Below are positions 1-6,006 of a stretch of DNA of 7,617 nucleotides, one piece after another. Within the stretch, counting starts at the first letter, position 1; the number at the start of each line of letters is the position of its first letter. Below the pieces are notes generated by a model, which was given only the letters and a program-made list of their open reading frames with translations, searched no databases and was not told the origin of the DNA. The position numbers and the translations under genes are program-made. This DNA is from Chloroflexota bacterium (GTDB lineage Bacteria > Chloroflexota > Dehalococcoidia > Dehalococcoidales > UBA2162), in assembly GCA_016193545.1 (NCBI GenBank), contig JACPSA010000006.1:1-7617 (forward strand), in the 5' to 3' direction.

Positions 1-702
1 CGGCGGGAAGATTTAACTATGGAAATGGTGAAGTCGGTGGCGGCCAAGTTCCTCACCCTGGAGCAGGTTAAAAAGATGGCTGCTCGGTTGGGCGCTAACA
101 TGGGCGACCTGCTGCTTATCGTTGCCGGTAAATCTGAGCTGGTTGCCAGTGTGCTCGGTGAGTTGCGGCGGGAGATGGGACGTCAGCTTAAGCTGGCTGA
201 ATCGGGACAGCTCAGCTTTGCCTTTGTTGTCGATTTTCCACTGCTAAAAGAAGGCGAGAAGAAAGGGCAGTGGGAATCGATGCACCATCCGTTTACGGCT
301 CCCCGCCCTGAAGATGTATCTTTATTGGATTCCACGCCGGAGAAAGTGAGGGGCAGGCATTATGATGTTGTCTGCAACGGCTTTGAGATTGGTGGCGGCA
401 GCATCCGGATTCACTCCGGTTCATTGCAAAGTAAGATTTTTGGATTGCTGGGTTATCAGGATGTGGAGATTGATGAGCAATTTGGGCACCTGCTGGAGGC
501 TTTCGACTATGGGGCGCCGCCTCACGGCGGTATTGCGCTCGGTATCGACCGTCTGGTGATGTTGCTGGCCGGGGAGGAAACTATCCGTGAGGTGATTGCT
601 TTCCCCAAGAATCAGAATGCTGTCGATTTGACCTTTAATGCCCCAGCGCCGGTTACCGAGGAGCAACTGGCTGAATTACGATTACGGCTGCGGGAGGACT
701 GA
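1..702 (+). CDS. aspS: Aspartyl-tRNA synthetase, C-terminal part (5' end outside window)
   Basis: This is a class II aminoacyl-tRNA synthetase that charges tRNA-Asp (or tRNA-Asp/Asn if non-discriminating) in the cytoplasm. The reading frame is open from base 1, so the gene begins upstream; about 233 residues are visible, roughly the last 40% of a typical bacterial AspRS. Recognisable pieces are the end of the bacterial GAD insertion (to about base 220), VVDFPLL, MHHPFTAP (280-303), GGGSIRIH (391-414), and class II motif 3, GIALGIDRLVMLL (529-567), which binds ATP. The C-terminal FPKNQ segment is also typical. Motifs 1 and 2 and the anticodon-binding domain lie outside the window. The gene ends in TGA, 3 nt before the next start, so it is probably co-transcribed with the downstream gene. 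Identity is secure; whether it is discriminating cannot be told from this part. Confidence 0.97.
   Translation, partial: RREDLTMEMVKSVAAKFLTLEQVKKMAARLGANMGDLLLIVAGKSELVASVLGELRREMGRQLKLAESGQLSFAFVVDFPLLKEGEKKGQWESMHHPFTAPRPEDVSLLDSTPEKVRGRHYDVVCNGFEIGGGSIRIHSGSLQSKIFGLLGYQDVEIDEQFGHLLEAFDYGAPPHGGIALGIDRLVMLLAGEETIREVIAFPKNQNAVDLTFNAPAPVTEEQLAELRLRLRED
692..698 (+). promoter_or_regulatory. Ribosome binding site for the MBL-fold gene
   Basis: GGGAGGA lies within the last codons of aspS and 7 nt before a GTG at 706. It supports GTG 706 as the start of the MBL-fold gene and suggests translational coupling to aspS. Confidence 0.75.
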
Positions 703-705
703 CTC

Positions 706-1641
706 GTGGTTGGGGTTAAGGAAGTGGCTGAGAACATCTACATGATTGACGACAATCTGTATTCTATCCCGGAGTTTGGTAGCGTTTATCTGATTAATGA
801 AGAAAAGAAGGCTTTGATTGATACCGGACCGACCCCTTCAGCTAATGTTGTTCTGGATGGGATTAAAGAGACGGGTGTTAGCCCTGCTGATATTGATTAC
901 TTGATTGTTACCCATATCCACCTGGACCATGCCGGCGGGGCTGGGTTTCTTATCAGGGACATGCCTAAAGCCCAGGCGGTAGTCCACAATCGCGGTGCCA
1001 GGCACCTGATAGACCCAACGAGGCTGGTTAGCAGCGCAATGGCGGCACAGGACCGGGTGGACGAGGGCCTGGTAAAGGAGACCGAAGTTGTGCCCATTGC
1101 CGCAGAGCGAGTAAAATCAGTATATGACGGCGATACTATCAGGCTGGGCGAGCGGCAGACTTTGCGGATTATTGATGCCCCGGGACACGCTCCGCACGAG
1201 CTGTGCATTCATGAAAGCCGCAATAACGGGTTATTTACCGGAGACGCCGCCGGCATCTGTGTTGGTGCCCATAAGGCGCTAATTATGGTTAATGCTCCGC
1301 CTAGCTTTGATTTAGAGTTGTCGCTGACGACCGTTAAAAAGCTGATGGAGATACAGCCTTCCCGACTCTATTATGCCCACTTTGATGTCGCTGATGATGC
1401 TGAACAGAAGCTGCGGTGGGCACTGGATACGCTTAATCTCTGGGATGATATAACCAGTCAAGCGGTAAAATACAACCGGTTTAACGAGGCAGAGGAGAGA
1501 TTGATGGCACAGGCTTACGATACCCTGGAACCCATCAGGGGTGAGTGGCCATTGGTATATGAATACATGGCCAAGCATGATGTGCCGATGAGTATCGGCG
1601 GGTTTCTGAAATATTATCGGGATAAGCATGGGATGAACTGA
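706..1641 (+). CDS. Metallo-beta-lactamase-fold hydrolase, substrate unknown
   Basis: A 311-residue cytoplasmic protein of the MBL-fold superfamily; no signal peptide is seen. The metal site is complete: THIHLDHAGG gives His70, His72, Asp74 and His75; APGHAPHE gives His161; FTGD gives Asp180; and YYAHFD gives His225. This is the two-metal pattern of hydrolytic members such as glyoxalase II-like and quorum-lactonase-like enzymes. After about residue 230 there is a mostly helical C-terminal extension of about 80 residues rich in Trp, Tyr and charged residues, which may shape the substrate pocket. The start is GTG, chosen because GGGAGGA sits 7 nt upstream and only 3 nt separate it from aspS. 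It lies 11 nt before tig, inside a translation/protein-folding operon, but nothing in the sequence fixes its substrate; thioesterase, glyoxalase or RNA-related roles are all possible. Confidence 0.9.
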   Translation: MVGVKEVAENIYMIDDNLYSIPEFGSVYLINEEKKALIDTGPTPSANVVLDGIKETGVSPADIDYLIVTHIHLDHAGGAGFLIRDMPKAQAVVHNRGARHLIDPTRLVSSAMAAQDRVDEGLVKETEVVPIAAERVKSVYDGDTIRLGERQTLRIIDAPGHAPHELCIHESRNNGLFTGDAAGICVGAHKALIMVNAPPSFDLELSLTTVKKLMEIQPSRLYYAHFDVADDAEQKLRWALDTLNLWDDITSQAVKYNRFNEAEERLMAQAYDTLEPIRGEWPLVYEYMAKHDVPMSIGGFLKYYRDKHGMN

Positions 1642-1643
1642 AC

Positions 1644-1650
1644 GGAGGGA
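1644..1650 (+). promoter_or_regulatory. Ribosome binding site for tig
   Basis: GGAGGGA ends 2 nt before the GTG at 1653; its GGAGG core is 4 nt away. It selects GTG 1653 as the tig start, giving the usual trigger-factor N-terminus (VTNEKVEHREAFLTIE) with no extra residues. Confidence 0.7.
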
Positions 1651-1652
1651 TA

Positions 1653-2633
1653 GTGAAGGTAACTAACGAAAAGGTTGAGCATCGTGAGGCATTCCTGACC
1701 ATCGAGATGGAGCCGGCGGAGGTGGAGGAATCTCTGGGGGAAGCCTATCGTCGTCTGGTTCAGAGGGTAAAAGTCCCCGGTTTCCGGGTCGGCAAGGCGC
1801 CCAGGGCGGTGCTGGAACGCCATATTGGTAAAGAGAGCCTGTTTGAGGAAGCGCTGAATAATCTGATACCGAAAGCTTATCAGCAGGCCATCAAGGAACA
1901 ACAAATCGAGCCGATTGCTCAGCCAATGATTGAAATCGCTCAAACTGAACCGGTGGTGCTTAAGGCTAAAGTGCCGTTACAGCCGGAGATTAAGCTGGGC
2001 GATTACCAGCAGATTGAGGTTACGCCGGAAGAGGTAAAGACAACCGAGGATAGTGATGTCGATGCCGTAATCGAACAACTGCGTCATCAAAATGCTACTT
2101 GGGAGCCGGTGGCGGAGCGAGCGGTGGACTTTAACGACCTGGCGATTTTTGATATTGAGAGCACTATCGAGGATAAGCCTTTTGTGAATCAGAAGGCAGC
2201 CCAATACCAGGTGCTTCACGACCTGAAATTTCCTGCGCCAGGGTTTGCCGAGCAATTAGCCGGGATGAAAACTAATGAGGAGAAAGAGTTCAAGCTCCAG
2301 TTTCCCGCCGACCATTCCAATCAGGATTTGGCTGGTAAAGAACCCCACTTTAAAGTGAAATTAACTGAAATAAAACAGGAGGCACTCCCTGAGGTAAACG
2401 ATGAGTTTGCTCAACAGGTGAATCCTGATTTCAAGACTGTGGCGGCACTCCGTGAGCGGGTGACGGCTGACATGAAGCTCAGGGCTGGGGAAAGGGCCAG
2501 GATAGATTTTGAAGAGCGGGTAATCGATGCCGTGGTTGGCCGGTGTGAAGTGGAGTTCCCTCCGATTCTGGTGGAGGCTGAGATTCACCGTGTTCTCGAC
2601 CAACAGTTCCAGGGTGGCAGCCAGGCACTGTAG
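1653..2633 (+). CDS. tig: Trigger factor, N-terminal 326 residues, ended by an in-frame amber codon
   Basis: Trigger factor is the ribosome-bound chaperone and peptidyl-prolyl isomerase that meets nascent chains at the exit tunnel. Visible here are the N-terminal ribosome-binding domain with signature GFRVGKAP (residues 43-50, the loop that docks on protein L23), the FKBP-like PPIase domain (about 155-240, with FDIESTIEDKPF, PGFAEQLAGMK and FKLQFP), and the first part of the C-terminal chaperone domain. The frame stops at TAG 2631-2633 after FQGGSQAL. This is not the natural end: the same frame continues to 3008 with conserved trigger-factor sequence, and a full protein would be 451 residues against about 430-450 usual. 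TAG is one substitution from CAG, GAG or AAG, any of which would suit this position. Explanations are a real nonsense mutation, a sequencing or assembly error, read-through, or a split protein. No other frame damage is seen. Confidence 0.93.
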   Translation: MKVTNEKVEHREAFLTIEMEPAEVEESLGEAYRRLVQRVKVPGFRVGKAPRAVLERHIGKESLFEEALNNLIPKAYQQAIKEQQIEPIAQPMIEIAQTEPVVLKAKVPLQPEIKLGDYQQIEVTPEEVKTTEDSDVDAVIEQLRHQNATWEPVAERAVDFNDLAIFDIESTIEDKPFVNQKAAQYQVLHDLKFPAPGFAEQLAGMKTNEEKEFKLQFPADHSNQDLAGKEPHFKVKLTEIKQEALPEVNDEFAQQVNPDFKTVAALRERVTADMKLRAGERARIDFEERVIDAVVGRCEVEFPPILVEAEIHRVLDQQFQGGSQAL

Positions 2634-2659
2634 CAGTACCTCAGCCGCATCAAAAAAAC

Positions 2660-2664
2660 GGAGG
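2660..2664 (+). promoter_or_regulatory. Possible internal ribosome binding site after the amber codon
   Basis: GGAGG lies 27 nt after the premature TAG and 5 nt before a TTG codon (2670) that is in frame with tig. Spacing is good for initiation, so ribosomes ending at the TAG could restart here. It may be chance: these bases also encode conserved trigger-factor residues (Thr-Glu-Ala). Confidence 0.4.
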
Positions 2665-2669
2665 CGGAT

Positions 2670-3008
2670 TTGCATGAGGAGCTGCGACCCCTGGCTACCA
2701 AACGGATTGCCCGCTCTCTGGTCTTGAGTAAAATCGCTGAAGAGACTAAAATTGAAGTAAGTGATGCCGAGATAGATACTGAGATTGCCAGCTTGACACA
2801 GAATTCTACCGGCGATAAAGAAGAAGTAGGTAAACTTCTCAATACCGCCCAGGCCCGTAATTCGATTAAGCAGACGCTGATTGTCCGGAAAACGGTGCAG
2901 CGGCTGGCGGAGATAGCTGAAGCTTCCAAGCCACCGCTGGTGGAAATACCTGAGAGTCTCAAGAAAACTAAAACAAAAAAGAAGAAGGAGGAAAAAGAAG
3001 AAAAATGA
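2670..3008 (+). CDS. tig: Trigger factor, C-terminal fragment (in frame with the upstream part)
   Basis: This segment is the rest of the trigger-factor C-terminal chaperone domain. It shares the frame of the 1653 start and is separated from it only by the TAG at 2631; the codons between (QYLSRIKKTEAD) are also normal trigger-factor sequence, so nothing is missing. HEELRPLATKRIARSLVL and AEIDTEIASL are family-typical arm sequences. The last residues form a Lys/Glu-rich tail (KKTKTKKKKEEKEEK). If translated alone it would start at TTG 2670 behind GGAGG, giving 112 residues. By comparison with the known E. coli fold, the break falls in a loop between helices of one chaperone arm, so two pieces could in principle assemble; that is inference. 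The TGA stop overlaps the clpP start (ATGA). Whether it is expressed as a separate peptide, by read-through, or not at all is not decidable here. Confidence 0.8.
   Translation: MHEELRPLATKRIARSLVLSKIAEETKIEVSDAEIDTEIASLTQNSTGDKEEVGKLLNTAQARNSIKQTLIVRKTVQRLAEIAEASKPPLVEIPESLKKTKTKKKKEEKEEK
2987..2991 (+). promoter_or_regulatory. Likely ribosome binding site for clpP inside the tig tail
   Basis: GGAGG sits in the A/G-rich stretch encoding the Lys/Glu tail of trigger factor, 13 nt before the clpP ATG at 3005. That is longer than the optimum. With the ATGA overlap it suggests clpP translation depends partly on ribosomes finishing tig. Confidence 0.5.
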
Positions 3009-3622
3009 ATAATGCGATGAATGTAATACCTGGCGTGGTTGAGAGTGGGCCAAGGGGCGAGAGGTTCTGGGATATATACTCTCTGCTCTTGAAAGAGCGA
3101 ATAATTATGTTATTCACGCCGATTGCTGACGCGGTGGCCAATACCATAATTGCTCAGCTTCTTTATCTGGAGCGAGAGGACCCGGATAAAGATATCAGCA
3201 TGTATATCCAGAGCCCGGGTGGGGTTATCAACTCCGGTCTGGCTATTTATGACACCATGCAGCTGATACGGGCACCGGTGTCCACCATCTGTGTCGGCAT
3301 GACGGCCAGTATGGCTACGGTGCTGCTCTGTGCCGGTGCCAAGGGTAAACGCTATGCTTTACCTAACGCTACTGTCCATATGCACCAGGCGCATGGCGGT
3401 GTTCAAGGGCAGGTGTCCGATATACAAATCGCTGCCCGCGAGATTTTGCGGGAGCAGGAAATACTCCGTGACATTCTGGTTAAGCACACCGGACAATCAG
3501 CCGAAAGAATAACTCATGATACCGACCGCGATTTTTACCTAAATGCTCAGCAGGCGGTAGACTATGGGATTGTGGATGAAGTCCTGACTAAACCGTTAAA
3601 GGAAGAGACCAAGAAGAAATAG
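3005..3622 (+). CDS. clpP: ATP-dependent Clp protease proteolytic subunit
   Basis: ClpP is the serine protease that forms a double-heptamer barrel and degrades proteins unfolded by a Clp ATPase such as ClpX or ClpC. All catalytic residues are present: Ser102 in GMTASMA, His127 in VHMHQAHGG, and Asp176 in DTDRDFYL. SPGGVINSGLAIYDTMQ (about 70-86) and the GKRYALPN strand are family hallmarks. Length 205 is normal. GMTASMA and MHQAHGG differ from the commoner GQAASMG and IHQPLGG, as I recall for Chloroflexota-type ClpP. The start is ATG 3005, overlapping the tig TGA; ATG 3017 (MNVIPGVVES) is a possible alternative. No clpX follows: the gene ends in TAG and a strong terminator begins 39 nt later, so the partner ATPase is encoded elsewhere. 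It pairs functionally with trigger factor upstream (folding and degradation). Confidence 0.97.
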   Translation: MNNAMNVIPGVVESGPRGERFWDIYSLLLKERIIMLFTPIADAVANTIIAQLLYLEREDPDKDISMYIQSPGGVINSGLAIYDTMQLIRAPVSTICVGMTASMATVLLCAGAKGKRYALPNATVHMHQAHGGVQGQVSDIQIAAREILREQEILRDILVKHTGQSAERITHDTDRDFYLNAQQAVDYGIVDEVLTKPLKEETKKK

Positions 3623-3660
3623 TCATAGCCTTCTTGGTGGGAAGGGGGGGAGTTAATTAA

Positions 3661-3738
3661 AAGAGAGGGGGCGAAGCCCCCTCTCTACAATTTTTTCCCC
3701 TTCTCCTCAGTGGGAGAAGGGGACTAAGGGGATGAGGT
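3661..3738 (-). repeat. Composite two-hairpin repeat, copy 1
   Basis: Read on the minus strand this starts ACCTCATCCCCTTAGTCC, followed by a 10-bp hairpin (3697-3706 with 3713-3722), an A-rich spacer, and the 11-bp GGGGGCTTCGCCCCC hairpin that doubles as the clpP terminator. The same order and closely similar bases recur at 6002-6075 on the other strand: the first 18 bases match at 16 positions. This makes it a dispersed element rather than a private terminator. It fills most of the clpP/pfkB gap; the remaining bases 3739-3783 show nothing. Confidence 0.7.
3662..3696 (+). terminator. Rho-independent terminator of the aspS-clpP operon
   Basis: An 11-bp perfect stem (3662-3672 with 3676-3686, AGAGAGGGGGC and its complement) closes a GAA loop. 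ACAA and then six T (3691-3696) follow. It lies 39 nt after the clpP stop. On the opposite strand the stem is followed by TTTTAATTAA, so it may also end pfkB transcripts weakly. Confidence 0.85.
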
Positions 3739-3783
3739 CGTCCATAATCGGTAATGGGGTTCCGAAATTAACCTGACAGAACA

Positions 3784-4788
3784 CTAGAGCTTCCAGTGGT
3801 AAAGCTCCAGGTAGCGCCGGGACAGTTCACTGAGGGTAGGTAGTCCTGCCCTGGCGCCTGTTTTGCTGATGGAAAACCGGGCGACGATGTCTCCCAGGCG
3901 GCCGCATTCTTCCAGTCGTTTTCCTTTGAGCAAGCCGTAGAGAAAGCCGGCGGCGAAAGCATCTCCGGCGCCGATGGTATCTGATGCCGATATTACGCTT
4001 TTGTCGCCGGGTTCAACCACATATTCCCCATCAGCGGTCCTGATGTAGCTGGTTGCCATTTTATTTTTATAGCTTATTCCTTGTCCCAGGGTAACGACAA
4101 CAATGTGGCAGCCCAGGCCAAGACAGTGCAGGGCGCCGCTATCGAAATCCCCGCTGGTCAATTGCCTCATTTCACTCTCGTTGATGAAAAGGACATAGGT
4201 TCTGGCCAGTACCGGGGTCAGGGCATGGAGTCCCCTGGAAGTGTACAACGCTCCCGGCGAAAAGCTGACCTTAATCGGCGACTCCAGCCTGTCGATAAGC
4301 TCCAGCAATAATTTGAACTGCCGGTCAGCGACGAAGGAAGATATGTGGAGTATCTCTGTCTGGTTTATGTAGGCCGGGTCTATATCATCTATAGTCAGCC
4401 GGCTGTTAGCGCCGGGGGTGATGCGGATAGAACGAAAATTGAGCTTATCGCTGAGACACTTTGCTGAACCGGTTTTTGCTTCTGGTTTCATCTTGATTTG
4501 ACTGGTGTCTACGCCTGCTTTTTGAAAATCCTGGAGTAGTATTTTGGCTTCAGCGTCGTCCCCGACAGCACCGACAAAGCCAGTGCTTATTCCCAGTTTG
4601 GCCAGGCCATAGATAGTATTGGCTGCCGAACCGCCGGGGAAAGTGCCCAAAAATTTCTGTTCTGCCTCTTCGTATTTAGAGATGGTTTTTTTGTTTGCTA
4701 CTGTCTCTCCGTCTCCCAGGATGCGCTCAACCTGGTAGATATGGTCGATGTTCAACGCTCCCAGCCCGACCACTTCAATATTGCTCAT
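3784..4788 (-). CDS. PfkB-family carbohydrate/nucleoside kinase
   Basis: A 334-residue kinase of the ribokinase/PfkB superfamily, which transfers the ATP gamma-phosphate to a sugar or nucleoside hydroxyl in the cytoplasm. Motif 1 is FPGGSAANTIYGLAKLG (about residues 50-66). NESE (203-206) is the family NxxE motif near the Mg/phosphate site. Motif 2 is SDTIGAGDAFAAGFLYGLL (269-287), with the anion-hole GAG and catalytic base Asp276. The N-terminus GALNIDHIYQVERI resembles archaeal-type nucleoside/sugar kinases more than fructose-1-phosphate kinase or ribokinase, but the substrate cannot be assigned. The start is ATG; the region before it is G-rich (AGGGGGGGA) without an ideally spaced binding site. 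It ends in TAG, convergent with clpP 161 nt away. It is last in a leftward run of four genes and is separated from the HAD gene by a 211-nt repeat-filled gap, so co-transcription is uncertain. Confidence 0.92.
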   Translation of the reverse strand: MSNIEVVGLGALNIDHIYQVERILGDGETVANKKTISKYEEAEQKFLGTFPGGSAANTIYGLAKLGISTGFVGAVGDDAEAKILLQDFQKAGVDTSQIKMKPEAKTGSAKCLSDKLNFRSIRITPGANSRLTIDDIDPAYINQTEILHISSFVADRQFKLLLELIDRLESPIKVSFSPGALYTSRGLHALTPVLARTYVLFINESEMRQLTSGDFDSGALHCLGLGCHIVVVTLGQGISYKNKMATSYIRTADGEYVVEPGDKSVISASDTIGAGDAFAAGFLYGLLKGKRLEECGRLGDIVARFSISKTGARAGLPTLSELSRRYLELYHWKL

Positions 4789-4835
4789 TGAACCCTATCC
4801 CCCCCTTAATCAAGACTGTTTCGAAAAGGTCTTCT

Positions 4836-4938
4836 TGTCATTGCGAGACCATTCCGACGAAGTCGGAAGGCGAAGCAATCTGAGTGGGGCGTGACCCCAT
4901 CCACCCAGATTGCCACGGGCTTCGCCCTCGCAATGACA
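4836..4938. repeat. Multi-hairpin palindromic element (MITE/REP-like)
   Basis: The outer arms TGTCATTGCGAG (4836-4847) and CTCGCAATGACA (4927-4938) are perfect 12-bp inverted repeats. Between them are three hairpins: TTCCGAC/GTCGGAA with a GAA loop (4852-4868), GCAATCTG/CAGATTGC (4875-4882 with 4906-4913, extended by GTGG/CCAC), and GGGC/GCCC (4917-4927). The nested layout resembles the widespread ATTGCGAG...GAAGCAATCT type of non-coding repeat known from many bacterial genomes. CTTCT occurs on both sides (4831-4835 and 4940-4944) but is too short to prove a target duplication. It carries no gene, and as RNA would fold strongly between the HAD gene and pfkB. Confidence 0.85.
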
Positions 4939-4954
4939 GCTTCTGGACAGCTTC
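4935..4954 (+). repeat. Short tandem 9-mer
   Basis: GACAGCTTC occurs at 4935-4943 and again at 4946-4954 with TG between (period 11). It overlaps the right edge of the multi-hairpin element. It may be a duplication scar; no function is implied. Confidence 0.5.
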
Positions 4955-4966
4955 AGAATTTCTTCA

Positions 4967-4996
4967 AGAGGGGCGAAGCCTCTCTAAAACTCCCTT
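4967..4996 (-). repeat. Partial copy of the composite repeat (single hairpin) after the HAD gene
   Basis: AGAGGGGC-GAA-GCCTCTCT (4967-4985) folds into an 8-bp stem with one G-T pair, the same hairpin as in the elements at 3661 and 6002. On the minus strand it is preceded by GGGAGTTTT, matching the spacer of the copy at 6002-6075. It begins 14 nt after the HAD stop and could slow or end transcription, but no T-tract follows it. Confidence 0.55.
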
Positions 4997-4999
4997 GAT

Positions 5000-5992
5000 T
5001 TACCCTAGCTTCCCCGCTTCTTCCCTGACCAGTCGTCGTATTCTTTTGTGAATTGCGATGACCTCGGCAATATCTTTTCTGCCGCTTAGCCAGTGGAAGT
5101 AATTTCTATCCTCTTTGCCTCCGGCTTTCTCTTTTTCCCGTACTGTTTTTTCTACCCCTTTTCGCTGCCCCTTTTGCCAGGTCTGGAGTATCTCGGTCAG
5201 ATCGCTGATGAAGGTGGGAGCCAGTCCCACCGTGGCGTAGGGCAGGGCATACTCATTGGCGTTAAAGGCAACGGCTAATCCGCCGGCCTGCTCAACGGCC
5301 TGGAGCATCCGGGAATCGGTAATGCTGTCGCCGACCACTATCCATTTGGATAAAGGCTGCTGATGTGTTTCGGCAAACCGGTTCAGGGCGGTCAGTTTGC
5401 GCCGTCCACCAACCGGCTTTACCTCTTTAATTGCCCTGCCCAGGTCAGTGGCTGGCAGTTTTTTCCAGAAGAAATCGTCCAGGCTCTGTCTAATCCGGTC
5501 ATCGTCGACTAAAGGGCGTAGTGCCAGTATTTCTGCCTCAGCCTGCCGGAATAGCTCGGCGTACTCTTTGCCTGATGTGAGGCGGAGCTTATCCAGCGGG
5601 AATGGCGTGCAGGCGACATTATGGGCGAAGATGCCCAGCTTCTGAGTGATATGAATGGCGTATTGTTCATAAGTGGTGGTGATGCAGAAGACTTTCCATC
5701 CACTGGACTCCAGCCAGGACATCAGCTTGTTAGCGCCACCGGTCAGACTGGCTTTAGCCGACAGGCTGGCAATATCGGCCTCCCTGATTTGGTGCAGGAT
5801 GAGGAAGGGGACAATAAGGGCCAGGGTATCTCCGGGTTCATAGTCTTGCCTGCCCTCCAGCGTCAGCAGGTCGTCATAGCGGCTGATGACCTCAAAGAGC
5901 CTGTCCCCATTGGGAAATAGCTTCATCAGGTCGTAGGCGTTGTCTTGAGGCGATAGCGGCCCTTCAAGGTCAAAACAGATAAAATTAGCCAT
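5000..5992 (-). CDS. HAD-superfamily phosphatase-like protein, archaeal COG4030/EhaR-like
   Basis: A 330-residue HAD-fold protein. Motif I is FDLEGPL (Asp8 nucleophile, Glu10 where most phosphatases have Asp). The motif II region is CITTTYE (Thr105-107). The likely motif III lysine is in GGRRKLTAL (Lys199). Motif IV is VVGDSITDSRML (Asp222 and Asp226). Residues 12-40 (PLSPQDNAYDLM, GDRLFEVISRYDD) closely recall a methanogen family annotated as EhaR, a HAD protein linked to energy-converting hydrogenase A. That comparison is from memory and the true substrate is unknown. Residues 275-330 form a charged Lys/Arg/Glu-rich tail. The start is ATG; GAGGT ends 9 nt upstream and is supplied by the edge of the repeat at 6002-6075. 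No hydrogenase genes are in view, so a hydrogenase role is not supported by context; a phosphatase for a small metabolite is more likely. Confidence 0.85.
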   Translation of the reverse strand: MANFICFDLEGPLSPQDNAYDLMKLFPNGDRLFEVISRYDDLLTLEGRQDYEPGDTLALIVPFLILHQIREADIASLSAKASLTGGANKLMSWLESSGWKVFCITTTYEQYAIHITQKLGIFAHNVACTPFPLDKLRLTSGKEYAELFRQAEAEILALRPLVDDDRIRQSLDDFFWKKLPATDLGRAIKEVKPVGGRRKLTALNRFAETHQQPLSKWIVVGDSITDSRMLQAVEQAGGLAVAFNANEYALPYATVGLAPTFISDLTEILQTWQKGQRKGVEKTVREKEKAGGKEDRNYFHWLSGRKDIAEVIAIHKRIRRLVREEAGKLG

Positions 5993-6001
5993 TATTTAGC
6001 T

Positions 6002-6006
6002 ACCTC
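6002..6006 (-). promoter_or_regulatory. Ribosome binding site for the HAD gene, within the repeat edge
   Basis: On the minus strand GAGGT ends 9 nt before the ATG at 5992. It is the terminal ACCTC of the composite repeat read backwards, so the repeat appears to supply the Shine-Dalgarno sequence. Confidence 0.55.

Noticed and set aside
897..1208. Minus-strand open frame opposite the MBL-fold gene
   Set aside because: The opposite strand carries the HxHxDH motif and full conserved fold; the antisense product has no recognisable domain.
2631..2633. General reassignment of TAG to an amino acid (for example pyrrolysine)
   Set aside because: TAG also ends clpP (3620-3622) at the normal length and just before the terminator, and ends pfkB (3784-3786). 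Reading clpP through TAG would run across the terminator hairpin to TAA 3725. Local read-through at 2631 alone remains possible.
2652..2658. Seven-A run after the amber codon as a programmed frameshift site
   Set aside because: The trigger-factor frame is the same before the TAG and after the A run, so no frameshift is needed.
2361..3053. A 230-codon open frame on the minus strand opposite the tig 3' half
   Set aside because: It lies antisense to clear trigger-factor coding sequence, has a low-complexity Phe/Leu-rich start that mirrors the Lys/Glu tail, and matches no family. It is a shadow of tig.
4831..4944. CTTCT on both sides of the nested palindrome as a target-site duplication
   Set aside because: Five bases, offset by one base on the right and next to another small repeat; too weak to call.
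5621..5920. Plus-strand open frame inside the HAD gene
   Set aside because: No ribosome site or family features; the minus strand here encodes conserved HAD sequence.
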